Positions 15,201 through 28,400 of a stretch of 64,000 nt of DNA are shown piece by piece (positions within the stretch are counted from its first letter, which is position 1; the number at the start of each line of letters is the position of its first letter). This DNA comes from Metridium senile (lineage: Eukaryota; Cnidaria; Anthozoa; Actiniaria; Metridiidae). The notes below the pieces were generated by a model. It was given only the letters and a program-made list of their open reading frames with translations, did no database searches and was not told the origin of the DNA. The position numbers and the translations under genes are program-made. The stretch spans positions 4,746,556 through 4,810,555 of the forward strand of contig OX459105.1 of the NCBI GenBank assembly GCA_949775045.1. Reading direction: 5' to 3'.

Positions 15201-16418
15201 ATGATAGTTATTGTTATGATTTAATTATGTTTAATTTTAAGTATTTTCTATTGTCAGAACTCTTAGACTTGATCAAAGTTCCACTTGAAGAGTGGCTCCC
15301 CACATTAGCTGACTTCCATGCACGAAAACCAGAAGAACCTGACTTCAATCAAAAGTATGTAAAAGGCAATATTACAACTAATGTTTAAATCACACTTGAA
15401 TGGTTCTGAATTAGAGATAAGGGGGCTTTCATCTATTAGTGTATGGGGTGGCCGGGGCAATATTGAGGCGAGGGTCACACTATTTTTGGAAAGCTATATA
15501 GGGGGTTGTTACTAATTTTATGCAGCTTCAGCTATAAGCTGGGCAAATATAGGGAGTTATGATATTTTTTACTAACAAAGAAGGGGGTTGTATAATATAT
15601 TTGGAAAGACAAAGTAAATTTTTTCCAACACTTGTAATAGTGCATATGGAATTTACTCAGCTTTCACAATTCCTATTGGTCTCAGATCAACCATTTCCAC
15701 ATGATCACCGTTAATAGCTGTTATTATGGATGCATGGTCAAGCTAAGGCTTCAGTCTTATATTAATGTTTATTTTAATTTTTAGGTAGCAAATTAATGAA
15801 TGCAATTCCTTTAGATATAGGACAAGCTTCTTCTTCAGATAATTGTAAATGTAAATATCGTAAATGTTTGTCAACAAACCTTTATAACATTCATTTCCAT
15901 TTAGATAGTTAATTTTTATTCTATTCGTCTTGTATAGCTAGTATCAATTTAATTCACCTTAATTCAACCTTTTTATATGTTTATTACATATTATTGCATT
16001 GGTATTAGTTGAATTAATGTTTTATTTGAGAGCCACTTGAAAATTATCTTAGGATAAAGTGCTACTCTTGTTAAATAAAGATATTTATTTTTTAGTATCA
16101 TAAATATTAAGCGTCATTTTCAAGACACTTACCGGTATAATAATTATATTAATCTTCTCACTTGTTGCTATCCTCAAAGTCATACAATCTCAAGTCATAT
16201 GGTCTAGGTTCTTTCTCAGTTGCTGCTCCTCTACTTTGGAACTTTCTACCTCCTTCAATTACTGTCATTTCAAGTGTATCTTCATTATTTAAATTAACTT
16301 TTTCATTGTAATCATATCCATTTTTTGTATTTTAAGTTTGTATTTTTGTATTTTTTTTTAAGTGCTTAGAACAGACTTGAATAGGCGCTATATAAACTAT
16401 ATATTATTATTATTATTA

Positions 16419-16455
<37 letters not shown>

Positions 16456-16456
16456 A

Positions 16457-16489
<33 letters not shown>

Positions 16490-19400
16490 TTTATTTTTAT
16501 TATTATTATTATTATGAATATTATAATTATTGTGAAAAATTAAAATGGTTATTATTATGCTTTCCAGAAATAGTAGTGTTTCTGCTAAAGATACCAGTGA
16601 CACAGAAGGTGGAGCAGAGACTGATCCACTTGTTGAATGCAATGAGAGACAACTTGCTTTGGATGATGAGTTGAATCCACTTGATGACAGTAATACCAGC
16701 CATGATGATGAAGAAGAAGAAAGTGATGATATACTGCCTGAGATATCTGATGAAAGTATGACATGTCAATGATCATGACAATGATGATGATGACAATGAC
16801 GGTGGTAATGGTTGTGATGATGATGGCTTTGGTAATGATGATGGTTAAATGATGATTATGATGAAATAATGATTGTGGTGATGATAATGGTCGTGGCAAT
16901 GATGGTGGTCATGATGATGATGGCAATGATGGTGGTAATGATGATGATCATGGTGATGATGATGACAATAATGGTGGTGATAATGATGAAATGATGATGA
17001 CAGTGATAATGATGATGGTGGTAGTGACGATGTTGGTGGTGGTAATAATGATGGTGATGATGTTGGCAATGATGATGATCGTGGTGATGATGACAATAAT
17101 AGTGGTGACAATGATGAAATGTTGATAACAGTGATGGTGCTAATGATAATGAGTGATGGTGGTAGTGATGATGTTGGTAGTGCTAATGGTGATGGTGATG
17201 ATGTTGGCAATGATGATTGTGATGATGGTGGTGCTAATGATGGTGATGGTGGTAGTGATGATTATGGTGATGGTGATGGTAATGATGATGGTGATGGTGA
17301 TGAAGGTGTTAATGATGATGAGTGATGGTGGTAGTGATGATGCTGGTGGTGGTGATGATGATGCTGGTGGTGGTGATGATGTTGGCAATGATGATTGTGA
17401 TGATGGTGGTGGTAATGATGATGGTGGTGATTGTAATGATGGTGTTTTGGGTGGTAATGATGACTGTGATGGTGGTGGTGGTAATGGAGGTGGTGGTGGT
17501 GATTTTAATAATGATGTTTGTGATGGTGGTGGTGGTAATGGTGGTGGCCTATAGCTAAGGGGCTATTGAGCTGTAACCCATTGTGGCTACATGTCTAGTT
17601 GTTAAAATATTGTTTGTGTTTCAGGACTTGGTAATTCGAAGTCTATACTGAATACAGGTGATATCAAACAGCTTAACAAACAAGAGAAAATCCAGTTAGT
17701 TTATGCCTTACAGAAACAGTACTACAAGTCTGTCAGTGATAGGTTTCAGTGTCTTGCTAAAGACATTACCATGGTAACTTATTTTAATTCATTAAATAGT
17801 TGATTGACATGTAGAATAATAAATTGATTAGTTGATTGATTGGTTAGTTGTTTGATTGATTGATTAATTGATTGAAATGTTGAATGATTGGTTGGTTGAT
17901 TGATTGATAGGTTGATTGAATGGTTGATTTATTGATTTGTTGATTAATTGGTTGATTAGTTGGTTGATTGATTGATAGGTTGATTTAATGGTTAGTTGAT
18001 TTATTGATATGTTGAATGATTGATTGATTAGTTGATTGATTGACAGTTTTGTTCAGGTTGATTGATTGATAGATTAATGTATTGATTGAATGGTCTGTTG
18101 ATTGGTTGATTGATTAACATTATCTGTACTCACTTCTAGAAATACCAAACACTAAAAGAGCTGAAAGAGAAACGAGATATCAATGTTTTAAAGAAACGAA
18201 GAGTAATTGGTATGACAGTTAGTGGAGCAGCCATTAGAGCAAGCTGGCTAGGTATTGTGAAAAGTGATTACTATTTACTGAAATTATAGCCATACATTTA
18301 TTTCAAATATAAATGGAGACTTGCGAGTAAACTAGTATATGCTGCGTCGGTGTTTGATATAAACGATAGGTAATAGAATGAAATTTGTAACACCGTAAAA
18401 AAATGTTAACTTAACTTTGCTGACGTTTCGAGCTTTAGCCCTTCGTCGGAGTAAAAGATTTAGACTAAGAGAGATACTAAGTTTAAATATGAAGCGAGAA
18501 AAGCTCGAAACGTCAGTAAAGTTACATGTAAGTTAACATTTTTTACGGTGTACAAATTTCATTTTATTGCCTATCGTTTATATCAAATAGGTTATTCCAA
18601 GACAAATGAATTATAGGCGTACTTTTAGTAATGTTTAATAAACAAGAAGGAGTGTTTTATATAATGTTTAGAAGCCAACAATAAGGACTTGCAAAGTTCT
18701 TGCAAGTCGTTGACTTGACGGTAAAACGATAAATAAAGAAAAGTTATGTTAATGAATGTTCTATTACAATTGTTTTCATCAGAAGCCATCAAGCCATCAG
18801 TATTGATTGTAGAGGAAGCAGCAGAAATTCTCGAGCCTCAGCTTCTGTCAATCATCTCGTCATCTGTAAAACACCTCATTATGATAGGTGACCAGAACCA
18901 GCTCAGGCCACAAGTTAGCCATTACAAGCTTGGCCTTGATTGCAAACTAGACACGTCTATGTTTGAGAGATTGGTTGAAGGTGGACTAGCCTGTACACAG
19001 TTAAGCAAACAAGGGAGGATGACTGATGATATTGCAGATCTAGTCAGAAAGTTGGACATTTATGAGGTGTATGAGACAAGAGAGCAGGTAATTTGATATT
19101 CATTGTATCATCATCATCATTAGCAGCAGCAGTAGCAGCAGCATCATCATTTATAGCATCAATAGCAAGTATAGCAAGGGGGAAAAAGGAAAAGTACTAT
19201 TATTTAGTGTTCCATCAATGCTCTGTTTTACGGATATTTAAGGAGGCTCGACTCAGTATTTTTCACGCTCACCCAGTGACGTTTGAAAGGCCGTAGTTCC
19301 CGCGTCAGAGGGTATTTTGACAATATTTTTTAACACTTGTCTACATATACAGTATGTGTGTGCAATTCCGGACGGATTTTAGATAAATAGCCATATCATT

Positions 19401-22400
19401 CGTTAAATGCATTGTTTAGGAAAGATATTTTCCTTGGAGATGAGGTAACATCTGATAAAGATTTATATAAAGTATTGGTTAATTTTAGCGATTTTTAAAA
19501 ATGTTACGGATATATTTGTAAATTAGCTTGAGTGGTGCAATTCCGGACAGTTGTGTGCAAAGCCGGACACTATTAAAGTAGGTTCTGTTTAATCAATTCT
19601 TTGAAGTTATTTCCTTATTTTCGAATGCTTATGATAGATTTTCTATTTCCACAGTCAAACTTGAGATTAAAGCATAAATTTGTGCTAATTAAATCATGAA
19701 TTACGTTGCTTGATTAATACGTTTGAGCACTAAAGTATTTCACACATGAGTAATTGCCTTCGTGCGCTGGATTCTGCAAATGAATATAAATGTCCTATAA
19801 ATGAATAGTGCATGGTGATTAAACTATCCAAAAGATAACTTTTGTTTGCAAAATCAACCTGCAGTTGAATTGTATATTTTTAAGCGACATTTTAACCTAC
19901 AATTCAAAGTTATGGGTGATTGCTAATCTTGTTTATTTTATCGTCCGGAATTGCACATATCTTAGTGGATTTTAGTAGTATTCCTAAAACCGTCTCCTAC
20001 ACTTATTTTAAACTTTGAAAAGCTCTTCTTTTCACACAAGATAAAACATTGTTTGCAATTGAAAACGTGCTAAATATTTTGGCGTTATCATTTGAATCTG
20101 CAGAATAATCACCATTTTAATTTTAACATATAATTCAAAGCGCGTTAAAAACTGACTCATTGCGAATTTGCATATTCACATGCCATGACAAATCGCTCTT
20201 TTTCCTCGCTGAAAGTATCTCGATTGTCACAAAAACTTCTTACACAATAGAAAACATACAAATGCTTAATTCAATAATGTCGTATTCATTTGTAAACAAA
20301 TTCGATCTCTTTTTTAACGCCTAAATGCCAAAGTGTCCGGATTTGTACACTGTCCGGATTTGAACACATATACTGTAGAATAAAATTTTTTAAAAAGTTA
20401 TTTTTAATAAAATCGATAATATTTTAGCCGACAAATGATAACGCCGCCTAATTTCTATGTAGACTAAACTTTTAAAACCACATAGCCTACTTTAAAGCTG
20501 TTACCTAGGTCAACAATCTGGCAAAGTTTAAAAAAATTCATCTCACCGATTTTGAATAAAAACGGGACAATTTTTTTCAGTTCAAAAATTCATTGTTTTA
20601 TAATATTTACCGATAACAACGGACTTTGAAAAGATAAATCAAAATCCTTCCAGTCAAGTATTAACAAGACATTTTTCTACATTGTCTGTGAATTTCAACA
20701 AATTTAGTCCACGGGATATTTTTTGGGAAAGGATATAAATCGGCAAAAGTTTATTTCACCTTTTTCGAGTTATATTACCCTCTGACGCGGGAACTACGGC
20801 CTTTCAAACGTCGCTGGGTGAGCGTGAAAAATACTGAGTCACTGATTGAAAAGAAGTCGAAACAAGTGTGAGGCCACTAAGGATCGAACTCGTGACCTCT
20901 TGCTCCAAAAGCCGCGCACTAAACCAACTTAGCTACACTTACTTATAAAGAATGGTACAGTTGGTTAATGAGCAGCATTCTGCATGTCTTCTCTCCTTTC
21001 TGTGTAGCTTTAAGTAAGAGATAAATACCGAAAATCGTGGAGGGAATAAACCATATAAAGCCCGAGGGCTTTGTATAGGAAATTACACCGTTCGAGAAGA
21101 ATTAATGAAAAATACCGCGCGTTTTTTGATGAAAAAGAATTGATATTAATTCACTTTCATCAAATACAAGCGGTATTTTTCATCAATTCTTCGAGAACGT
21201 AGGTGTAATTTCCTTAAAATATCACATGTATAAAAAATACGAGTTTCTGAGAATAAAAGTGCTGGACATAAATCAATTTGAAAGCAGCAAAGATCCCGGA
21301 TGTGTGCAATTAATTAATTGCACGGTATTAAGAAAAAATTCACAGTTCGTCAGCCAATCGGAATCGAGTATTTTTTATAGATGTGATATTAATACGCTTA
21401 TTGCATACATTGGAAGTATTTGTCTGACTTATTACACAATTGACAGGTTTTCACACAAAAGAATCCCAAGAGACATCATCTTTACCATTATGATTATTTT
21501 CCTTTTTCTCGCAGAAAGAGATAAAGTGTACTCTTCCAGACTGCTTGGAGAAATCCATGTTCTTTTACACACACAAGCGTGAGGAAAAACAGGATTATTC
21601 CAATAGCAAATACAACCCTTATGAAGCCGAGAAAGTCATAGAATTTGCCAAATACTTGTGTGACAAAATGGTTGAGCCATCCAAGATTACCATTTTATGT
21701 TCCTACCTCGCTCAGGTTTGCTACAATAACCATATATGAAATAGAGCGGTAACACTATAAAACCTTGAAACGAAAAGAAAATAGTTACTAACTAATAGCT
21801 TCTGTTACACGGGGCAACTTGCAACGCCGATTTTTTCGCGCAACAAGGTTGCACGAAAAATCGATGCCGTGTAACATAGTGCCAAAGACGTTTTTTTTGC
21901 GCAATATTTCACTGCGCAGCACGTTGCAAGTTTTTTGATTTGGCTTCAAAAACTTGCATCGCAAGATGACAAATTTTCATCAAATCGACGTGTGTAACAT
22001 GATCATCGGCGATTTGACGCGCAACAATGTGAACAAGCTGGTGATAAGCGCTTCTTTCTTTTCTTCTCTTGAGACAATTTTTTGTCCAACTAATTCTGTT
22101 TCTTCTCTTTCGTTCTTCAAGCTCACAATCATCGGCCAACAAAAGTAAAAGTATGAAGTTTGCTCGTCGTCGCAAGTCGAGATCATGCAGTTGCCATTTT
22201 GTTTATTTGAATTTTGTCAGTGCTGAGTGATTGTTGCGCGAAAAGTTGTAACATGTCGCAAAAAAATCGACACACAATGACGCAACCGCATTGCGCGAAA
22301 ACCGGCGTTGCAAGTTGCCCCGTGTAACCTTTAGTCACTATGACTCAACCACAAACATCATATAAAACACAACATGCAAGCATTGAGAGCTAAAATATTT

Positions 22401-25400
22401 AGTGTACGGGTATTGAGTGTGATACTTAAATATAAGGCATTTGCTAGGGCAAAACAAATATGTAATGCACACAAATATGTGAGAAACACTATCAAAGCCA
22501 CATAGTATAGCCTCTTACTATCATGAGAGGTGAAACTGTTTCTGATAGGATCTGCTTTATTGCAGGTGAAGCACATCAAAAAGGTTAGGGAAAAACTTGT
22601 GGAGGAAAACGTATGCTGCACGGTTAGCGAGATTGGTATTACCACAATCGACTCTTTTCAGGTGGGCAAATTATGTTCTTATGTTTATTCGCCACACTTT
22701 GTTGCATTCAGGCTTTATCCAGCGAATGATTATGATGGTAATTACGATATTGAGGCCGGTATAGTACTGACAACGATAAATATGATAGTGATGTTTTCGA
22801 TCTTAGTGGTGGTGATAGTGATGATGATAAAGAGAAGGACGACGGTGGTGGTGGTCAGACTCGTACCCAGTCGCTTCTTACTAGCGCTATTTATCCTTAT
22901 TACTCACGCAGTGGTTGATGGGAAGGAGTTCGCAGTGTATCAAGGGAAGGGAGAAGAGCAATGCTTTTCTACCGTCTTTCCAAAACCCTTTGCGCGCATT
23001 GATCATTGCGGCGGTGGATGATATAAACAACTTCGAAAGTGACAACTGGGTACGAGTATAGGTGGTGGTGGTAATGACGACGACACCGGTGTTGACGATA
23101 ATAATTCTGCTGCTGATAATAATGTTGCTGGTGATGATGGTAATGATGAAGATGGTAGTGGTGAATGGTGGCATCGTTCCCATAGCAAAATGCCTTTGAC
23201 ATCTACAATTTTGTAGTAAATTAAAAAGACAACATGCTACGAGGGTTTCCTCCTGTTTGACGAGTTTTCCTACCTCCGTAAAAATGAACATCTGAGCAGA
23301 GTCGTGTGCTAAAATATTTAACGTAGAGGTAGTGACTGTGGGTTTGAGTCTCCCCAATACCTGTTATTATAGTAATATGCAAATATGGTTTTAAACAATG
23401 GTCTTGTGCAAAAACTTCGACCGAATGCCTTTATTAACAGATAATATTAATATTATTGTTAATATTAACTAAAATGTATTTGTATTTTTTTTATCTTTAT
23501 TTGTATGAAATTATTAAAATATATGAATTTGAAAATAAAACTTATAATATATACAATATGAGCGGCCGATCTGTATCCGATATCGGATACAGATCGGACG
23601 CGAATATTGTATAGAACTTATGAAAGTCCAACGTTCTTTCATATTTTACTAAAATTGTCAAGATAAATGTAAATCTGGCCGAGAAAATTCAAGTTGAAAC
23701 TTATGCAAATCAGGACGAAATCTGTATGAGATTTACAACCTCTGTCACGGACGTGAATTCTTTTCTCAATTGCTCATTAATTATTCATGAATTTTATAAA
23801 TGATTTTATTATATTCTTGACAAAGTTATATTTCTATTTTAACTACAGGGTAAAGAAAATGATATCATCATATTGTCCCTGGTTCGTAATAGCCAAAAGC
23901 CGAAAGCCACGATTGGGTATCTTAAATCAATAAACCGTATCTGTGTTGCTGTCTCTAGGGCACGGTGTGGTATCTATTTCTTTGGTAATACAGATCTATT
24001 AAAAAACAAATCCAATAAAGCATGGAAGGTAATGTTGAATTTTTTTGTCAATTTTTAGTCTTTTTCCTTTCCCTTTCTTTCTCCCTTTCTTCCTCCCTTT
24101 CTTCCTCCCTTTCTTCCTCCCTTTCTTTCTCCCTTTCTTCCTCCCTTCCTTTCTCCCTTTCTTCCTCCCTTTCTTCCTCCCTTTCTTCCTCCCTTTCTTC
24201 CTCCCTTTCTTCCTCCCTTTCTTCCTCCCTTTCTTTCTCCCTTTCCTTCTCCCTTTCTTTCAACCTTTCTTTCTCCCTTTCTTTCTCCCTTTCCTTCTCC
24301 CTTTCTTTCAACCTTTCTTTCAACCTTTCTTCCACCGTTCATTTCTCTTTCACTTTCGTTCTCAATTACTTCGTTCTTTCTTTCCTTCCTTTGTTACTTC
24401 ATTGTTTTCTTCTTTCTCCCTACCATCTTTCATTCTTTACTTCCTTCCTCCCTCACTTTCTTGCTCCTTCTTTCTTTCATTCCTCCCTATCCTCCTCCCT
24501 TTCGTCCTCTTTTCCTTTCTTTTCTTTCTGCCTTACTCCTTTCTTTTCTCATTCTGTTCTTCCTCCCATTATTTCTTTCCTCTTCTTTCTTTCCTTCCTT
24601 CCCTCCTTCTTTTCTTACTTACTTTCTAAGTTACTTTCTTACTTACTGGCTTTCTTACTTGCTTTCTAAGTTACTTTCTTACTTACTGGCTTTCTTACTT
24701 GCTTTCTAACTTACTTTCTTACTTACTGGCTTTCTTACTTGCTTTCTAACTTACTTTCTTACTTACTTTCTTACTTACTTTCTTACTTACGTTCTTACTT
24801 ACTGGCTTTCTTACTTACTTTCTAACTTACTTTCTTACTTACTGGCTTTCTTACTTACTTTCTTACTTACTGGCTTTCTTACTTACTTTCTTACTTACTG
24901 GCTTTCTTACTTACTTTCTTACTTACTGGCTTTCTTACTTACTTTCTTACTTACTGGCTTTCTTACTTACTTTTTTACTTACTGGCTTTCTTACTTACTT
25001 TCTTACTTACTGGCTTTCTTACTTACTTTCTTACTTACTGGCTTTCTTACTTACTGGCTTTCTTACTTACTTTCTTACTTACTGGCTTTCTTACTTACTT
25101 TCTTACTTACTGGCTTTCTTACTTACTTTTTTACTTACTGGCTTTCTTACTTACTTTCTTACTTACTGGCTTTCTTACTTACTTTCTTACTTACTGGCTT
25201 TCTTACTTACTTCCCTTTTCCTCTCGCTTTCTTTCTTTCCGGCGTTTTTTTGCTTTTTTAGTCATCCTTTACTTCCACTTGTCTCTTTTTCTTTTTCCAT
25301 TTATTGTTTCTATATTTTTCTTTTCTTTTCTTGCATTCCGTTTATGCTATCTTTCATTCATTCATTCAATCATCATCCATACATTCATTCATTTATATAT

Positions 25401-28400
25401 ATATCAAACCTTTTTTCTCTTTTATTCTCTCTTTAGTCATGTTTGCTTATGTTTGTTTATAAACCTAATTGCAAGATATTGACACATGAAAAAAGAACAT
25501 TAGTAATTTAAAAACAAAGAAATAACAAATAAAAAGAGTTCAGCTTAAGTGATCTTCTTTTGTCTTTTAATGAATTCCTTTCCTACTAAATCACAAAAGT
25601 CAGGACAACGTTCTTGCAATTAGATATATATAATATATATTTGTTTCTTTTACTCATAGAAAGTTATAGATCATATGAAGAACAAAAGCTGTGTTGGTGA
25701 TTTGGAAAAGAGCTTTCCTTTTAACATCAAGGTATGGCGGTCAATTCACTATACGTAGACTTTCACGTTTACGTTAAACTGTACCACATTACAAAACAAT
25801 GAGGTATGACGGTCAATTCACTATACGTAGACTTTAACGTTTACGTTAAACTGTAGCACAATACAAAAACAATGAGGTATGACGGTCGCTTTATTATACG
25901 TAGACTTTCACGTTTACGTTAAACTGTAGCACAATACAAAAACAATGAGGTATGACGGTCGCTTTACTATACGTAGACTTTCACGTTTACGTTAAACTGT
26001 AGCACAATACAAAAACAATGAGGTATGACGGTCGCTTTGCTATACGTAGACTTTCACGTTTACGTTAAACTGTAGGACAATACAAAAACAATGAGGTATG
26101 ACGGTCGCTTTACTATACGTAGACTTTCACGTTTACGTTAAACTGTAGCACAATACAAAAACAATGAGTTATGACGGTCGCTTTACTATACGTAGACTTT
26201 CACGTTTACGTTAAACTGTAGCACAATACAAAAACAATGAGGTATGACGGTCGCTTTACCTTACGTAGACTTTCACGTTTACGTTAAACTGTACGCTCCA
26301 TCTTACTACATGACAAAAACCACAAGGTATGGTGTTCTCATTACTATACATAGACTCTTTCGCGTGACAAAGAGTCTATGTGACATGACAAGATATGGCG
26401 GCTCAACACTATACGTAATACGTTAACGTTTACGTTAAAACGTCCACAAAAACTGGCTTAAGGGGACGTGAACGAACCACTGAGGATGTTTTATACGCCT
26501 TGTACTTGACTACTCTCAATATCAATACACAATAAACTCACCAACACGTATACTATTATAGTAAGAAAACTAATGCTGACAATGATAATATTGAAGAACT
26601 ATGAGAATAATTATATAACAATATATAATTATTATTATTATATTTATTATTATATTGTATTCAGCGTAGTTGGTCCTTGTGGTGTAGTGTTTTTACTTGT
26701 TAAAACAAGTCGGACTAGAAAGCCGAAACCGTGGGGTTCAATTCCCGCCAAGGGTATATGATAATTTTCTCATGTATCTGTAGAATAATTAAGAGTAATA
26801 TATAGCCTGATAGTACATTTAATGTTGATAGGATGAAGAGAGAGTAGAGCATGATGGGCCTGTTAAGGGTCCCCCTTCAACACCAAGGCAGCAAGATACT
26901 GGTAAGTAGTTTTTGCTGGGTACTAACACCGACCCCGAAAATTGTAATTTTATTTCAGGATTTAAATGTCTGCGTTGTAACGTTTTTTTCAGTTGGCAGC
27001 CCGACGACTGTCAATATTAATGCTGAAACTGTTTATATGCAAGTTGGCGACAATAACTCTATGAATATAAACACACCAGGTGGGTATATCTCTGAAAGTC
27101 GAGCAAAATCTAACACACCTATTAAGGAGGCTCGAAATGGTTTTTTGAGCGCGCGCGCAATATCGCCAATTTTACAAGACCCCTCTGACGCGTACAAAAT
27201 GTATTTTTATTAATAACAACACAATGAAATGGTAGATTTTTTTTATTTTTTGGCAATTTGTTCCGGCCTGCTGTTGTCATCACAACGTCAAACGCAATAA
27301 TTTAAAATAAAATGATATCGTAGATCCATAAGCTTTAAAATGATATATCGGTTAACTGTGTAGCTTCACAATAATGCTGCATAAAATGCAATATAAAGTA
27401 GGTATATAGATATATACAGAAACCATTTCGAGCCTCAAACAAAAATGTTATCACCTTAACCAATATTATTAAATAGTACATCATTGGCATCATAATCTTT
27501 GGGGTGGTTATTTTTTGACATACTTATCATTATCATTGTCATCATCTCCATCGTCATTATCATTAACATCATCGTTATAATTATCATATCGAGCATCATC
27601 ATTAACGTTCATCATTATCATGATTATCGTTATTCTGCTTCATCATCATCACTATGTTTTTATAGTTTGACATACTTATCATTATCATCTATCGTCGTTA
27701 TCATTATCGTCTGTCGTCATCATCGTCATCATATCCAGCATCACCATTATTGTTATCTGCTTCATCATCATCATCATTATTATTAGCGGACCTTAGCGTG
27801 TAATCGTCACTCTCATTTAAATCAGATGAACTGAATACCAACCAAGACAACCAACAGCAGACGGAAGTTCCCCCACCGGCGTTCTCATCAACACCACCAG
27901 ACAGTGCTGGTGTCCAGGAAGACGAAACACCACAATCTACAGAAGAGACTAGAAAAACAAAAGCTCCTGAACCATCACCAGAAATGCCGTCTATACCAGA
28001 GGCAAGAAGGGCTAGTCCAGGCACTGATGTGGCACAATCTACAGAAGAGGCCAGGAAAACAGATGCTCCTGAACCATCATCAGAAATGCCGTCTATACCA
28101 GAGCCAAGAAGGGCTAGTCCAGGCACTGATGTGGCACAGTCTACAGAAGAGACTAGAAAAACAGATGCTCCTGAACCATCACCAGAAATGAAGTCCATGC
28201 AAGAGGCAAGGAGGGATAGTCCAGGGACTGATGTGGTACAATCTACAGAAGAGACTAGGAAAACAGATGCTCCTGAAGCACAACCCCAAGAACACTCTTT
28301 TGTGGACCCAAAACTCCAGGGTTCTCAGAGACCGCCAGATCGCGAGCCTACCGAAATGTCATTTCATGATCCCAGCCTACAAAGTGGTGTAACGTCGCCT

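Noticed and set aside
16397..17558. Asp/Gly-rich, Met/Val-rich and His-rich frames on both strands
   Set aside because: Trinucleotide array artefacts, apart from helicase exon 8 at 16568-16755.
21226..21514. N-terminal extension of helicase exon 12
   Set aside because: The frame upstream of 21515 is intronic; the acceptor TTTTTCTCGCAG and phase fit the family alignment.
24022..24709. Long Ser/Phe/Leu-rich frames and Glu/Arg/Lys-rich reverse frames
   Set aside because: Translations of a C/T microsatellite in several frames at once.
26670..26760. Functional tRNA-Phe gene
   Set aside because: An extra hairpin lies between D and anticodon arms and acceptor pairing is incomplete.
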